15,889 nt of DNA from Firm-04 sp946413695 (GCA_946413695.1 CAMKLV010000076.1:1-15889); one strand, 5' to 3'. Counted from the stretch's first letter, positions 6,374 through 13,760 are shown. Numbers and translations are program-made. Notes: generated by a model from the sequence alone, not told the origin.

Positions 6374-7747
6374 ATGATTGAAGTAATCGGAGTGAAATTC
6401 AAAAGCGGCGGAAAAATGTATTATTTTGCGCCGGGCGACTTAAATCCCGCAGAGGGCAGCTATGTGGTCGTGGAGACCGCAAGGGGTCCCGAATGCGGCG
6501 AGGTCGCGGCAAGACGCCATGCCGTGCCGGATGACAGCATCACGGCACCGCTCAAGCCGATCCTGCGGCTTGCAACTTCGGATGATATGGCGATCCTTGA
6601 AAAGAACCGCGCCTACATGGCGGATGCGATGCGCATCTGTCAGGAGCGCATTGACGCCAGAGGGCTGCCGATGCGGCTCGTGGACGTTGAATGCGGCTTT
6701 GACAGCAACAAGCTGATCTTTTATTTCACCGCAGAATCGCGCGTCGATTTCCGCGAGCTGGTCAAGGATCTGGCACTGGCATTCCATGTCCGCATTGAGC
6801 TGCGGCAGATCGGTGACAGAGACGAGGCAAAGCTGCTCGGCGGTCTCGGCATCTGCGGCAGAGAGTTCTGCTGCAAGGGCTATCTCAACAACTTCCAGCC
6901 CATCTCGATCAAGATGGCAAAGGAACAGGGGCTCGCGCTCAATCCGACGAAGATTTCCGGCGCCTGCGGCAGACTGATGTGCTGCCTGCGCTACGAAAGC
7001 CCCGTCTATGAGGAGCTGATCAAGCTGACGCCGAAGGTCGGCTCAACGGTGATTCTGCCGGGCGAGCCGCCGGTGCGTGCATATGTCATGGAGGCAAATC
7101 TTGTGACGGGCAATCTGCGCGTCAAGCCGGAGAATTCGGATATGCCGATCACGGTCAGCCGCGACAATGTCGAGCGCCTGCAGGATGTCAGCCGCCGCAT
7201 GACCAAGGATGACCTGCGTGACAAGCGCAGCCAGCCGGAAAAGGCGGAGGCGCCGCAGAAGAAGGAAGGCGCAACGCAAAAGCAGGAGAAGCCGAAGCAG
7301 GAAAAGCCGCATCCGCAGAAGCCTGCAAGACCGCAGCAGCCCAGAGCAGCCGCGGAAAAGCCGCAGACGCAGGAGCGTCCGGCGCCGGAAAAGCAGCAGG
7401 AGAAGCCGCAGCAGGAGAAAACTGCACCGCGCGCAGCAGCACCGGTTCTGCATCCGGAATTCGGCGAGAACCGGCAGCAGAAGGCGGCGCCTGCTCCGCA
7501 GAAACCCGCACGCCGCAGTGCCGCACCGCTGGATGATATGGACTTCACCGAACACCGCGCCGTTGTGGAGCATCCCGAGCGTGCCGCGGAGCATCCGCAG
7601 CAGCAGCGTCAGAATCCGCAGAAGCAGGGCGAACGGAACAACCGCTTCCGCAGACCGAACAACAACAATAACCGCCGCAATCCGAACCACCGCGGACACA
7701 ATCCGCACCGTCCGCAGGGCGGCGAGAAGCCGCAGAGCGAAAACTGA
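6374..7747 (+). CDS. ricT: RicT/YaaT (PSP1 domain) Fe-S regulatory subunit with long disordered tail
   Basis: RicT is the PSP1-domain subunit of the RicA-RicF-RicT complex, which in B. subtilis carries Fe-S clusters, supports RNase Y-dependent mRNA maturation and is needed for sporulation and competence. Residues 1-275 cover the whole conserved protein, with six cysteines in the family positions: GICGREFCCKG (C161, C166, C167) and GACGRLMCC (C198, C203, C204). Residues about 276-457 are an added low-complexity tail: Lys/Pro/Gln/Glu-rich repeats, then an Asn/Arg/His-rich end with NNNNNRR. Typical homologues stop near 270-300 residues. AGGA (6363-6366) precedes the ATG at 6374. It follows holB by 59 bases, as yaaT follows holB in B. 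subtilis, and is closed by a strong terminator. Confidence 0.93.
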   Translation: MIEVIGVKFKSGGKMYYFAPGDLNPAEGSYVVVETARGPECGEVAARRHAVPDDSITAPLKPILRLATSDDMAILEKNRAYMADAMRICQERIDARGLPMRLVDVECGFDSNKLIFYFTAESRVDFRELVKDLALAFHVRIELRQIGDRDEAKLLGGLGICGREFCCKGYLNNFQPISIKMAKEQGLALNPTKISGACGRLMCCLRYESPVYEELIKLTPKVGSTVILPGEPPVRAYVMEANLVTGNLRVKPENSDMPITVSRDNVERLQDVSRRMTKDDLRDKRSQPEKAEAPQKKEGATQKQEKPKQEKPHPQKPARPQQPRAAAEKPQTQERPAPEKQQEKPQQEKTAPRAAAPVLHPEFGENRQQKAAPAPQKPARRSAAPLDDMDFTEHRAVVEHPERAAEHPQQQRQNPQKQGERNNRFRRPNNNNNRRNPNHRGHNPHRPQGGEKPQSEN

Positions 7748-7758
7748 TTATGCATCAG

Positions 7759-7794
7759 GCAGCCGCATTCCTTCGGGAGTGCGGCTGCTGTTTT
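7759..7794 (+). terminator. Terminator of the darA-holB-ricT operon (UUCG loop)
   Basis: A 13-bp stem (7759-7771 with 7776-7788, one G-T wobble) is capped by TTCG, the extra-stable UUCG tetraloop, and is followed by TTTT. It starts 11 bases after the ricT stop. Confidence 0.92.
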
Positions 7795-7802
7795 ATAAAA
7801 TC

Positions 7803-7907
7803 ATCGCGAAGCGATACCGCAATTTCTAATTACTCATTTCTATTTTCTAAATTTACTTGCGCTCTTGTGTTTTGCGGGAGAATATGCTATAAGCGGGCAG
7901 CGCCCGC
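7803..7907. repeat. Intergenic hairpin modules with pyrimidine/AT tail
   Basis: The hairpin 7803-7807/7811-7815 (loop GAA) is followed by ACCGCAA and a tail of TTTCTAATTACTCATTTCT type (to about 7850), a diverged copy of the element at 94-146 and 15844-15889. A second hairpin with loop AGC lies at 7893-7898/7902-7907. No gene is present between ricT and trmB. Confidence 0.7.
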
Positions 7908-7968
7908 CTGCATTGATCTAAAGCACTCCGGCAAGAAGACCGTTTCGCAAAAGATTCCTTCTCTCCGG

Positions 7969-7997
7969 TTGCTTTTTACGTTATAATATGCTATAAT
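7969..7997 (+). promoter_or_regulatory. Sigma-A-type promoter of the trmB gene run
   Basis: TTGCTT (7969-7974) and a perfect TATAAT (7992-7997) are 17 bases apart. The predicted start near 8004 leaves about 34 nt before trmB. No terminator was seen until 13640, so this promoter could serve the genes through the aminotransferase. Confidence 0.78.
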
Positions 7998-8037
7998 AAA
8001 AGGTACTATAGATTTACGGATAAGGAAACGAACAGCT

Positions 8038-8874
8038 ATGAGAATCCGATTCAAAAAATGGGCAAGACCGGAGCTTGCCGCATCACCGTTCTGCATGGAC
8101 AATGCATTTGCACTCGCGGGGAAGTGGCGGAGTCAGTTTGCAAAGCCGGAGCAGCCGTTTTATATCGAGCTGGGCTGCGGCAAAGGCGGCTGGGTCTCGC
8201 AGGCAGCGCTGCTGCACCCTGAAAATAACTATCTTGCGCTGGATATCAAATCCGAGATGCTCGGCGTTGCAAAGCGCAAGACCGAGCAGGCATTTGCGGA
8301 GGCAGGCAGAAAGCCGGAGAATATCCTGCTCTCGATTCTGAATATCGAGCGCATCTCGGAGGTGGTCACGCCAGAGGACGGCGTAGACCGCATCTATATC
8401 AACTTCTGCAACCCTTGGCCAAAAGAAGGACACAAAAAGCGCCGCCTGACGCATCCGCGGCAGCTTCGGCAGTATGCGGCGATCCTGCGCGGAGAGCTGC
8501 ACTTCAAAACCGATGACTACGATCTCTTTACCGAGTCGATCGAATATTTCGAGGAATCCGGCTGGGAGATTCTGACAAAGAGCTTCGATCTGCACGCGGA
8601 TGAACCTGCTGACAACATCCGCACAGAGCACGAAAATATGTTCACGGAAATGGGCAAGAAAATCCATTTTCTGATTGCAAAACCGCCGGCGGATGCCTTC
8701 GGAAAGCCTGTCCCGAATCTGCATGCACCGGATACAGTCAAGCTGTTTCACGCACTGGAAAAGCAGCGCATGCTCGGCATCCTGACAGAGGAGGAATTCG
8801 AGCAGCGCAAACGAATCATCCTCGGAGAAACGGAGGAATTGCCGCATGACGAGGGAATGGAAGTGGAAAAGTAA
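8038..8874 (+). CDS. trmB: tRNA (guanine-N7-)-methyltransferase with SHOCT-like C-terminal extension
   Basis: TrmB makes 7-methylguanosine at position 46 of tRNA from S-adenosylmethionine. The 278-residue protein has the SAM-binding loop ELGCGKGGW (44-52), ALDIKSEM (67-74), and the TrmB block YINFCNPWPKEGHKKRRLTHP (around residue 125). In the common DPW signature the Asp is Asn here (N125). The core ends near residue 225, and typical TrmB proteins have 210-240 residues. The extra C-terminus (about 236-264) reads LEKQRMLGILTEEEFEQRKRIILGE, which resembles a SHOCT motif. AAGGAAA (8022-8028) lies nine bases before the ATG. Its last 29 bases overlap the next gene. Confidence 0.93.
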   Translation: MRIRFKKWARPELAASPFCMDNAFALAGKWRSQFAKPEQPFYIELGCGKGGWVSQAALLHPENNYLALDIKSEMLGVAKRKTEQAFAEAGRKPENILLSILNIERISEVVTPEDGVDRIYINFCNPWPKEGHKKRRLTHPRQLRQYAAILRGELHFKTDDYDLFTESIEYFEESGWEILTKSFDLHADEPADNIRTEHENMFTEMGKKIHFLIAKPPADAFGKPVPNLHAPDTVKLFHALEKQRMLGILTEEEFEQRKRIILGETEELPHDEGMEVEK

Positions 8875-9109
8875 ATCCGGCAAGGCGTATTTCCATGCCG
8901 GATGCGGAACACAGGATGCAATCGGCGCCGAAAAGCCGAGCGATGCGATCCCGCTGCAGGAGGGCGCAAGACTGCTCTTTTCCAAAGGCGTAGACCGCAT
9001 CTGGATTTTCGCGCTGGTCGCCGGAACTTTGCGGCTGCTGACGCACAGAAAGCGCAATAAGCGCAAGAGGATCGGGCGCAATATTGCCGGAATCCGCAGA
9101 CTGTTCTGA
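8846..9109 (+). CDS. Small basic hypothetical protein
   Basis: An 87-residue protein of unrecognised family. Support for a real gene: GGAGG (8832-8836) nine bases before the ATG, a 29-base overlap with the trmB end, codon use like its neighbours (G/C third positions), and no other gene in this interval. Residues 1-50 are polar, 51-65 form a short hydrophobic stretch (RIWIFALVAGTLRLL), and 66-87 are very basic (HRKRNKRKRIGR). The hydrophobic stretch is short for a membrane helix, so the protein could be peripheral or nucleic-acid-associated. No function is claimed. Confidence 0.62.
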   Translation: MTREWKWKSKSGKAYFHAGCGTQDAIGAEKPSDAIPLQEGARLLFSKGVDRIWIFALVAGTLRLLTHRKRNKRKRIGRNIAGIRRLF

Positions 9110-9162
9110 GCTGCCGCGTAAGCGGAACAGCAAACAACCGTATGAAGATCGGAGGAATCGCC

Positions 9163-9702
9163 GTGAATGCACTTGTGATCAATTGCAGCCCTGTACGAAA
9201 CGGCGCGACCGCGGAGATTGTCCGGATCGCGGCGGCACAGCTTTCCGTGCGGTATCAGACGAAAACGATCTGCATCGACGATTATCGGTTCAGCTTCTGC
9301 AAAGGCTGCCGCCGCTGTCATGAGACCGCGAAATGCGTGCAGCAGGATGATATCCCTGCAATTCTGCGCGAAATGGATGCAGCCGATGTGATCCTCTGCG
9401 CCGCACCGTCCTACTGGGCGGATATTCCCGGACAGTTCAAGGCGTTCATTGACCGCTGCACGCCGTGGTGCAATACGCATACGCCGCATGCAAAAATCAA
9501 AAGCGGCAAACGCGGCTATGTGATCGCGCTGCGCACTGGTCCCGGCATGCATGAATGCGAGCAGATCATCCGGACGATCGAACATTTCTACGGTCATCTC
9601 GAAATCGCATGCTGCGGCGGACTGGGACTCACCGGCATCGAATACAAGCCGCAGGTCACACCGCGAAAAGATGATATTATCGCATTTTGCGAGAAAATAT
9701 GA
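9163..9702 (+). CDS. Flavodoxin-fold / NADPH-dependent FMN reductase family protein
   Basis: This is a 179-residue cytosolic flavoprotein of the FMN reductase/multimeric flavodoxin superfamily, likely reducing FMN, a quinone or another small acceptor with NAD(P)H; the substrate cannot be told. The N-terminal strand and phosphate loop read VINCSPVRNGATAEI (5-19). They are followed by a cysteine cluster CKGCRRC…C (46, 49, 52, 58) as in iron-sulfur flavoprotein relatives, and APSYWADIPGQFKAFIDR (81-98), a family hallmark. The GTG at 9163 is preferred to the in-frame ATG at 9142 because GGAGGAA (9151-9157) sits just before it and homologues start at this strand. It is part of the same-strand run from trmB. 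Confidence 0.85.
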   Translation: MNALVINCSPVRNGATAEIVRIAAAQLSVRYQTKTICIDDYRFSFCKGCRRCHETAKCVQQDDIPAILREMDAADVILCAAPSYWADIPGQFKAFIDRCTPWCNTHTPHAKIKSGKRGYVIALRTGPGMHECEQIIRTIEHFYGHLEIACCGGLGLTGIEYKPQVTPRKDDIIAFCEKI

Positions 9703-9736
9703 AACGATACCGAAAGAATGTACGAAGGAGAAAAAT

Positions 9737-10234
9737 ATGCTGACAATTACAGATTTCCGGCGCGGCGGCAACCCCTATGAAGATTTTGTGACGGAGCGCA
9801 CGCTCTGGGGAGAGCGGCTTGCACATAAAATCTCTGTTTGCTTTGCGGAAAAGCTCGGCAAAACCGAGGAAACACTTGCCGCGGCACTGCCTGCGCTGAA
9901 CGCGAAGCTCGCTTTCATCGAGGAGAACGAAGCAGCCGTGAAGCAATCCGCCGCATATCTCCATGAGCTTGCGGAGGACTGGCTCTACGAGCTGGTCGAA
10001 AATGAGGATGATACCGAGGTCGAGCTTGAGGACGGCAAAATGGTTTCGGTCGATGTGTCGCCTGAATGCTTCATGGCGAGCCTTTATCCGATGGCGCTTG
10101 ACTTTGAGTTCAAAGAGAGCACGGAAGTCTGCGGGGCATCTGTCGAGCTTTGCTGCGATCCGGATTACTTCGCCGGACACCGCATCCATATTGAAATCAA
10201 CGGCGAAAACGAGATCGAATGCAGCGGCATCTGA
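9737..10234 (+). CDS. DUF2262-like protein
   Basis: A soluble 165-residue acidic protein without signal or membrane segment. The first half is helical (LWGERLAHKISVCFAEKLGKTEETL…AEDWLYELVEN). The end, DYFAGHRIHIEINGENEIECSGI (143-165), resembles the C-terminal pattern of DUF2262 and related uncharacterised proteins (D-x-F-x-GH-x-I). AAGGAG (9725-9730) precedes the ATG at 9737; the open frame upstream of that is inside the flavodoxin gene. The gene lies 34 bases after the reductase and 39 before pyrC. The family assignment is tentative and no activity is known. Confidence 0.7.
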   Translation: MLTITDFRRGGNPYEDFVTERTLWGERLAHKISVCFAEKLGKTEETLAAALPALNAKLAFIEENEAAVKQSAAYLHELAEDWLYELVENEDDTEVELEDGKMVSVDVSPECFMASLYPMALDFEFKESTEVCGASVELCCDPDYFAGHRIHIEINGENEIECSGI

Positions 10235-10273
10235 TCGTATCATATATATCTTCAAAGAAGGAGGCTGGATCCT

Positions 10274-11560
10274 TTGGAAACCATACTCATCCGCAATGTC
10301 CGCGCGGCTGACAGCCTGCGGGACGCAGTTTGCGATATGCTCCTGAAAGACGGCAGAATCGCCGCAGTCGGGGCGCATATCGAAGCAGAGACGGACCGCG
10401 TGATCGACGGCACAGGGCTTGCCGCACTGCCGGGACTGTTTGATATGCATGTCCACTTCCGCGATCCCGGTCAGACGCACAAAGAGGACGTCTATACCGG
10501 AACGGCGGCAGCGCTTGCAGGCGGTGTCACGGGCGTGCTCTGTATGCCGAATACCACGCCGCCGATGGACAATCCGGAGCAGGTGCGCGAATTTCTCGCG
10601 CGTGCAAAGACAACCGGCGTCGATGTTCACCAGACCGGCACGCTGACCGTCGGGCTGAAAGGTGAGCAGCTCGCCGATTACGAAGCACTCAAAGCGGCGG
10701 GCGTCACAGCGCTCTCCGATGACGGCAGACCTGTCCCGACCGCAGAGATGATGAAAGCGGCGCTCGCAAAGGCGAAGGCAGCGGGTCTCCCCGTTGTGTC
10801 GCACTGCGAGGACCTGGCGATCATCAACGGCGGCATTATCAACAAGGGCGCAGTCTCCGAGGCGCTGGGCGTCAAGGGCATGGACCGTCTCTCCGAGGAT
10901 TCGATCACGGAGCGCGACCTGCAAATGGCGCTCGAGACCGGCGCACAGCTTCATATCTGCCATGTCTCGACGCGCGGCAGCACAGATGCCGTCCGGAAGG
11001 CGAAGGCAGCAGGCGGAAACGTCTCCTGCGAGACCGCGCCGCATTATTTCCTGCTGACCGATGAGCTGCTGCTGAAGCGCGACGCCGATTACCGGATGAA
11101 CCCGCCGCTGCGCACCCCCGATGATGTCGCGGCGATCAAAGAGGGCATTCTTGACGGCACAATCGACTGCATCATCACCGACCACGCCCCGCATACCGCA
11201 GCGGAAAAGGCGGACTTTGAAAAAGCCCCGAACGGCGTTGTCGGACTGGAAACCTCACTCGCCGCCACGCTGACGGCGTTCTATCACACCGGTCTGCTCT
11301 CCTTGCAGGATATTGTCCGGCTGATGAGCGACAACCCGCGGCGCCTGCTGCATCTTCCGGCGCGCACGCTTTCAGAGGGGCAGCCCGCGGATGTGATTCT
11401 TGTCGATCTGAACCGCAAGTGGACGGTTGATCCGGAAAAGCTGCATTCCAGATCGCACAACACCGTGTTCAAGGGCATGACATTCACCGGCAGAGTGCTG
11501 ACAACGATCACCGGCGGCGTTGTGCGCTATGAGGATGCAGACATTTCCGAAAAAGGCTAA
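10274..11560 (+). CDS. pyrC: Dihydroorotase
   Basis: Dihydroorotase closes carbamoyl aspartate to dihydroorotate in de novo pyrimidine synthesis. The 428-residue protein is of the Bacillus/Aquifex type, with metal-binding HVHFRDPG (59-66), LSDDGRPV (147-154, the Asp-containing loop that replaces the carboxylated Lys of other types), SHCED (176-180), HICHVST (227-233) and IITDHAPH (300-307). The start is a TTG at 10274, favoured because AAGGAGG (10258-10264) is nine bases upstream and the protein begins with the expected ILIRNVRA strand. No other pyrimidine gene is adjacent and no PyrR-type attenuator was seen. It stands in the trmB-to-aminotransferase run. Confidence 0.97.
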   Translation: METILIRNVRAADSLRDAVCDMLLKDGRIAAVGAHIEAETDRVIDGTGLAALPGLFDMHVHFRDPGQTHKEDVYTGTAAALAGGVTGVLCMPNTTPPMDNPEQVREFLARAKTTGVDVHQTGTLTVGLKGEQLADYEALKAAGVTALSDDGRPVPTAEMMKAALAKAKAAGLPVVSHCEDLAIINGGIINKGAVSEALGVKGMDRLSEDSITERDLQMALETGAQLHICHVSTRGSTDAVRKAKAAGGNVSCETAPHYFLLTDELLLKRDADYRMNPPLRTPDDVAAIKEGILDGTIDCIITDHAPHTAAEKADFEKAPNGVVGLETSLAATLTAFYHTGLLSLQDIVRLMSDNPRRLLHLPARTLSEGQPADVILVDLNRKWTVDPEKLHSRSHNTVFKGMTFTGRVLTTITGGVVRYEDADISEKG

Positions 11561-11652
11561 GACAAGGGAAACAAACTGGCATCACGGATATTCAGGAGAA
11601 ATACAAGAATCCGCTGATGCATCGAATATTCCAAACAGAAAGGATGATCACC

Positions 11653-11874
11653 ATGCCGGCAAGAAAAATGCCGCCCCCGCCGCCGGGAATTTTCCCGCCG
11701 CCCTTTGAGCCGCGCCGCCGCAGACGCAAGCGCCGCCAGAGCCCGACGGAAAAGCTCAAGCGCAAGATTGCAAAGGTCACAGGCATCCCGACCACCTCTG
11801 CCGGACGCAAAAAGAAAGCAGAGCGCATGGTCTGCGATTTCCTGATTGATAAGCTTGATAAACTGGATAAATAA
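11653..11874 (+). CDS. Small Pro/Arg-rich hypothetical protein
   Basis: This 73-residue protein is of unknown family. An N-terminal run rich in proline (MPPPPPGIFPPPFEP, residues 6-20) is followed by RRRRRKRRQ and a predicted helical basic domain ending FLIDKLDKLDK. The ATG at 11653 is chosen because GAAAGGA (11638-11644) is eight bases upstream; ATGs at 11617 and 11644 lack a suitable site. It lies between pyrC and the lrp-type gene on the same strand. The charge suggests a nucleic-acid or ribosome partner, which is inference. Confidence 0.65.
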   Translation: MPARKMPPPPPGIFPPPFEPRRRRRKRRQSPTEKLKRKIAKVTGIPTTSAGRKKKAERMVCDFLIDKLDKLDK

Positions 11875-11901
11875 TTTTCAACCGTAAAGGAGCGATTACA
11901 C

Positions 11902-12378
11902 ATGAAAGAGCTGTTGCAGCTTTTGAAACAGAACGCAAGACTCTCGAACGCAGAGCTTGCAGCCATGCTCGGCAGAGACGAGGCAACCGTCACCAAGCAG
12001 ATTGCAGAACTGGAGGAATCCGGCGTGATCCGCGGCTACAGCGTCATCGTCGATGAGGAGCTTGCCGACCGCGACGAGGTCTCGGCATATATCGAACTGA
12101 AAATCACCCCGCAGCCTGATTGCGGCTTTGATGAGATTGCGCGCATTATCTCGGGCTTTGAGGAGGTCGAATCCGTCACGCTGATGTCCGGCGGCTATGA
12201 TCTCGGCATCACGCTGACAGGCACCGGTCTGCGCGATATCGCAGGCTTTGTCTCGCAGCGTCTTGCGACGCTCAGCGGCGTGCTTTCCACCCGGACGCAT
12301 TTTGTGCTCAAGCGCTATAAAGAAAAGGGCATCCTGATTCAGGATGAACAGGGCGATGAAAGAGGTGTTTACCTGTGA
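11902..12378 (+). CDS. Lrp/AsnC family transcriptional regulator
   Basis: This 158-residue regulator has an N-terminal winged helix-turn-helix (1-50: LLKQNARLSNAELAAMLGRDEATVTKQIAELEESG and GVIRGYSVIVD) and a C-terminal RAM ligand-binding domain (about 60-140) with the conserved GGYD turn (97-100). Family members form octamers and sense amino acids. AAAGGAG (11886-11892) lies nine bases before the ATG. Its stop codon overlaps the GTG of the aminotransferase gene, so the two are co-translated. The likely role is controlling that aminotransferase or related amino-acid genes, inferred from coupling. Length matches the family. Confidence 0.93.
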   Translation: MKELLQLLKQNARLSNAELAAMLGRDEATVTKQIAELEESGVIRGYSVIVDEELADRDEVSAYIELKITPQPDCGFDEIARIISGFEEVESVTLMSGGYDLGITLTGTGLRDIAGFVSQRLATLSGVLSTRTHFVLKRYKEKGILIQDEQGDERGVYL

Positions 12379-13544
12379 ATTATGATTCCATCCTCTCGGA
12401 GCGCGCACAGGCGATCCAGCCCTCTCCGATCCGCCGCTTTTTCGACATGGCGGAAAACATGGAGGGCGTCATCTCTCTGGGCGTCGGTGAGCCGGATTTC
12501 CGAACCCCGTGGACGATCCGTTCCGCTGCGATCTCGACCCTCGAGCGGCAGGCGATCTTCTACGGTGCAAACTCCGGTCTGCTCCAGCTCCGCGAAGAGA
12601 TTTCGCATTTTATGCAGCGTAAATATAAGCTCAGCTATTGCCCAGAAAATGAGCTGCTCGTCACAATCGGCGGCTCCGAGGCAGTTGACCTGACCTTCCG
12701 CACGCTGCTCAATCCCGGCGATGAGGTGCTGATCACCGAGCCGTGCTTTGTCTGCTATGCACCGCTGGTCTCAATGGCAGACGGCGTGCCGGTCTCCCTG
12801 CCGACGAAGGAGGAAAACGAATTCCGCCTGACGGCTGAGGAACTCAAGGCAAAAATCACCCCGAAGACCAAGCTGCTGATGCTCTCCTACCCGAACAACC
12901 CGACCGGCGCGATCATGCGGCGCGAGGATTACGAGGCAATCGCGGAGGTGCTGCGCGGCACGGATATCATGGTGCTCTCGGATGAAATTTACTCCGAAAT
13001 GACCTACGGCGCAAAGCATGTCTCGATTGCAGAGCTGGACGGCATGCGCGAGCGGACGGTTGTCGTCAACGGCTTCTCCAAGACCTTTGCGATGACGGGC
13101 TGGCGTCTCGGCTGGATGGCAGCGCCGCCGGAGATCATCGCGCAGGCGCGTAAGATTCACCAGTATGCGATCATGTGCGCACCGATGGTCAGCCAGCGTG
13201 CAGCGATTGAAGCACTGAAGCACTGCGACGCAGACTGTGCCCACATGATCGAGGAATACGATCACCGCCGCCGGTTCCTGCTCGAGCGTTTTGAGCAGAT
13301 GGGGCTTCGATGTTTCCCGGCGCAGGGCGCGTTTTATCTGTTCCCGAGCATCGAATCGAGCGGTCTGAGCAGCGAGGAATTCTGCGAGCGTCTGCTGCAG
13401 GAGGAGAAGGTCGCAGTTGTGCCGGGCTCGGCGTTCGGCGAAAGCGGCAAAAACAATATCCGAATCTCCTATGCATATTCGCTCAAGCACCTGACCGAAG
13501 CGGCAAACCGCATCGAGCGTTTCCTGCAGCGGCACCATAAATAA
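12375..13544 (+). CDS. PLP-dependent class I/II aminotransferase (aspartate/aromatic type)
   Basis: This 389-residue fold-type I aminotransferase transfers amino groups between an amino acid and a 2-oxo acid using pyridoxal phosphate. Visible motifs are LGVGEPDF (35-42), PNNPTG (173-178), DEIY (203-206), the PLP lysine K236 in GFSKTFAMTGWRLGW, and NNIRISYA near the C-terminus with the substrate carboxylate Arg. Similarity is to the AspC/PatA group of Firmicutes; the exact substrate (Asp, aromatic or Ala) cannot be fixed. The GTG start at 12375 overlaps the regulator's stop and has GAGGTG (12362-12367) seven bases upstream. It is the last gene of the run; hairpin repeats and a terminator follow. 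Confidence 0.93.
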   Translation: MNYDSILSERAQAIQPSPIRRFFDMAENMEGVISLGVGEPDFRTPWTIRSAAISTLERQAIFYGANSGLLQLREEISHFMQRKYKLSYCPENELLVTIGGSEAVDLTFRTLLNPGDEVLITEPCFVCYAPLVSMADGVPVSLPTKEENEFRLTAEELKAKITPKTKLLMLSYPNNPTGAIMRREDYEAIAEVLRGTDIMVLSDEIYSEMTYGAKHVSIAELDGMRERTVVVNGFSKTFAMTGWRLGWMAAPPEIIAQARKIHQYAIMCAPMVSQRAAIEALKHCDADCAHMIEEYDHRRRFLLERFEQMGLRCFPAQGAFYLFPSIESSGLSSEEFCERLLQEEKVAVVPGSAFGESGKNNIRISYAYSLKHLTEAANRIERFLQRHHK

Positions 13545-13618
13545 GGTGTCTCCGACGGATTGATAATGGGGGCTGCTCGCCCCCAACCCCCTCGCTGGGG
13601 ATATGATCCCCAGACCCC
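13545..13618. repeat. Inverted copy of the hairpin-module repeat
   Basis: Bases 13545-13571 are a perfect reverse-complement match to 3750-3776. Next come hairpins 13568-13573/13579-13584 (loop TGCTC) and 13595-13602/13606-13613 (8 bp, loop ATG). The copy begins one base after the aminotransferase stop codon. The pyrimidine tail present in the 3754 copy is missing, as coding sequence occupies its place. Confidence 0.85.
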
Positions 13619-13639
13619 ATTTTAAGTATGGATAGTATG

Positions 13640-13677
13640 AAGCCGCTCTGATTGGTGAAAATCGGAGCGGCTTTGCT
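13640..13677 (+). terminator. Intrinsic terminator after the aminotransferase gene
   Basis: A 14-bp stem (13640-13653 with 13660-13673, one G-T wobble, six-base loop) is followed by TTTGCTTT. It closes the trmB-to-aminotransferase run. The T-tract is interrupted, so efficiency may be partial. Confidence 0.82.
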
Positions 13678-13731
13678 TTATGCGCACAGCGGGTCATTTT
13701 CCGGAGCGACGCAATAACTTTCAAAAACCAC

Positions 13732-13760
13732 TTGACAAAATGGCACGAATCGTGTATAAT
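13732..13760 (+). promoter_or_regulatory. Consensus sigma-A promoter of the small membrane protein
   Basis: A perfect TTGACA (13732-13737) and a perfect TATAAT (13755-13760) are 17 bases apart. The start site near 13767 leaves about 26 nt to the ATG at 13793. This is one of the two full-consensus promoters in the window. Confidence 0.92.

Noticed and set aside
7209..7829. Arg/Ser-rich open frame overlapping the ricT tail
   Set aside because: It is a frame-shifted reading of the low-complexity ricT tail and reads through the terminator.
8083..9771. Minus-strand open frame of 562 codons
   Set aside because: It lies antisense to trmB, the small basic gene and the reductase, all of which have recognisable motifs and ribosome sites. 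Its product matches no family and is a by-product of GC-rich codon use.
9677..11194. Minus-strand open frame of 505 codons
   Set aside because: It is antisense to the DUF2262-like gene and pyrC, whose motifs are clear; it has no credible start region.
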